The notes beneath the pieces were generated by a model. That model did no database searches. It saw only the letters and a program-made list of their open reading frames with translations, and was not told the origin of the DNA. From an uncultured Pelagibacteraceae bacterium (GTDB lineage: Bacteria > Pseudomonadota > Alphaproteobacteria > Pelagibacterales > Pelagibacteraceae), in NCBI GenBank assembly GCA_902628815.1, contig CACOOK010000007.1:1-43343 (forward strand): a stretch of 43,343 nt of DNA, written 5' to 3'. Position numbers and translations under genes: made by a program. Positions within the stretch are counted from its first letter, which is position 1, and the number at the start of each line of letters is the position of its first letter. Shown in pieces: positions 43,292 through 43,343 of this stretch.

Positions 43292-43343
43292 TTTTTTTTA
43301 TCATTTGAAACTTTAGGATCTAGTACTAGTTTACCAATACAGC
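43288..43343 (-). CDS. C-terminal end of the gene upstream of serS (possibly tatC)
   Basis: The frame open from the window edge reads CIGKLVLDPKVSNDKKN and ends at TGA (43288-43290). A hydrophobic stretch followed by a charged tail fits the last helix and tail of TatC, which precedes serS in many alphaproteobacteria, but 17 residues are too few to be sure. Alternatively these codons are the missing N-terminus of SerRS. Confidence 0.35.
   Translation of the reverse strand, partial: CIGKLVLDPKVSNDKKN

Overview
The window looks like a piece of a streamlined, free-living alphaproteobacterium of the SAR11 / Pelagibacterales type. This is an inference from three things: the DNA is very AT-rich, with A and T homopolymers even inside genes; spacers are almost absent, and many neighbouring genes overlap by 1 to 17 bases; and the housekeeping order (serS-yajC-secD-secF; ssb-gyrA-coaD; sdhE-recG-DUF502; tmk-holB-metG-tatD-MBL) is alphaproteobacterial. 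Start codons include TTG and GTG as well as ATG.

Region 1 (1-8528) is a carbohydrate or cyclitol uptake and catabolism locus. The tail of a periplasmic sugar-binding protein is followed by a strong terminator, then permease, single-domain ATPase and a ROK kinase that overlap by one base each. Convergent to these are a Gfo/Idh/MocA oxidoreductase and an IolD-type TPP hydrolase. Divergent from iolD are an aldehyde dehydrogenase and an HpcH/HpaI aldolase that overlap by four bases. IolD points to inositol-like substrates, but the kinase, aldolase and dehydrogenase are not the classical IolC/IolJ/IolA, so this may be a variant pathway.

Region 2 (8538-13418) is an accessory, surface-glycan-like cassette: a small GIY-YIG nuclease, a two-domain fused glycosyltransferase, a GT2 glycosyltransferase, an FkbM methyltransferase and, on the other strand, a tyrosine recombinase. 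Just upstream of the recombinase start is an inverted repeat (two 14-base arms, 7-base spacer) with the geometry of a recombinase core site. A small membrane protein, a minimal Ogt/MGMT domain and an unusually long gene-free stretch (13941-14342) follow.

Region 3 (14343-18805) holds an AEC transporter, an SbmA/BacA-like protein, an NDUFS4-like complex I subunit, tRNA-Pro(TGG), NhaA, an IscU-like scaffold and a secreted glutathione peroxidase.

Region 4 (18795-26304) is one tightly packed minus-strand operon of eight genes: mltB-like, rlpA-like/SPOR, D,D-carboxypeptidase, tmk, holB, metG, tatD and an MBL hydrolase. It joins cell-wall remodelling to DNA replication and translation. Region 5 (26398-30454) has tRNA-Ser(TGA), sdhE, recG, a DUF502 membrane protein, an M48 lipoprotein protease and tRNA-Lys(TTT). 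Region 6 (30498-35694) is a minus-strand run ssb-gyrA-coaD-cyclophilin-tgt. Region 7 (35795-43343) has uvrA, a PuuD-like membrane domain, secF, secD, yajC, serS and the last codons of a gene upstream of serS, possibly tatC.

The observations most worth following are the iolD-centred variant pathway, the recombinase with its adjacent core-like inverted repeat, a Tgt that has lost two of four zinc ligands at otherwise exact spacing, a ROK kinase without its zinc site, and the unexplained 402-base gap. I did not find a CRISPR array, rRNA or a clearly new defence system.
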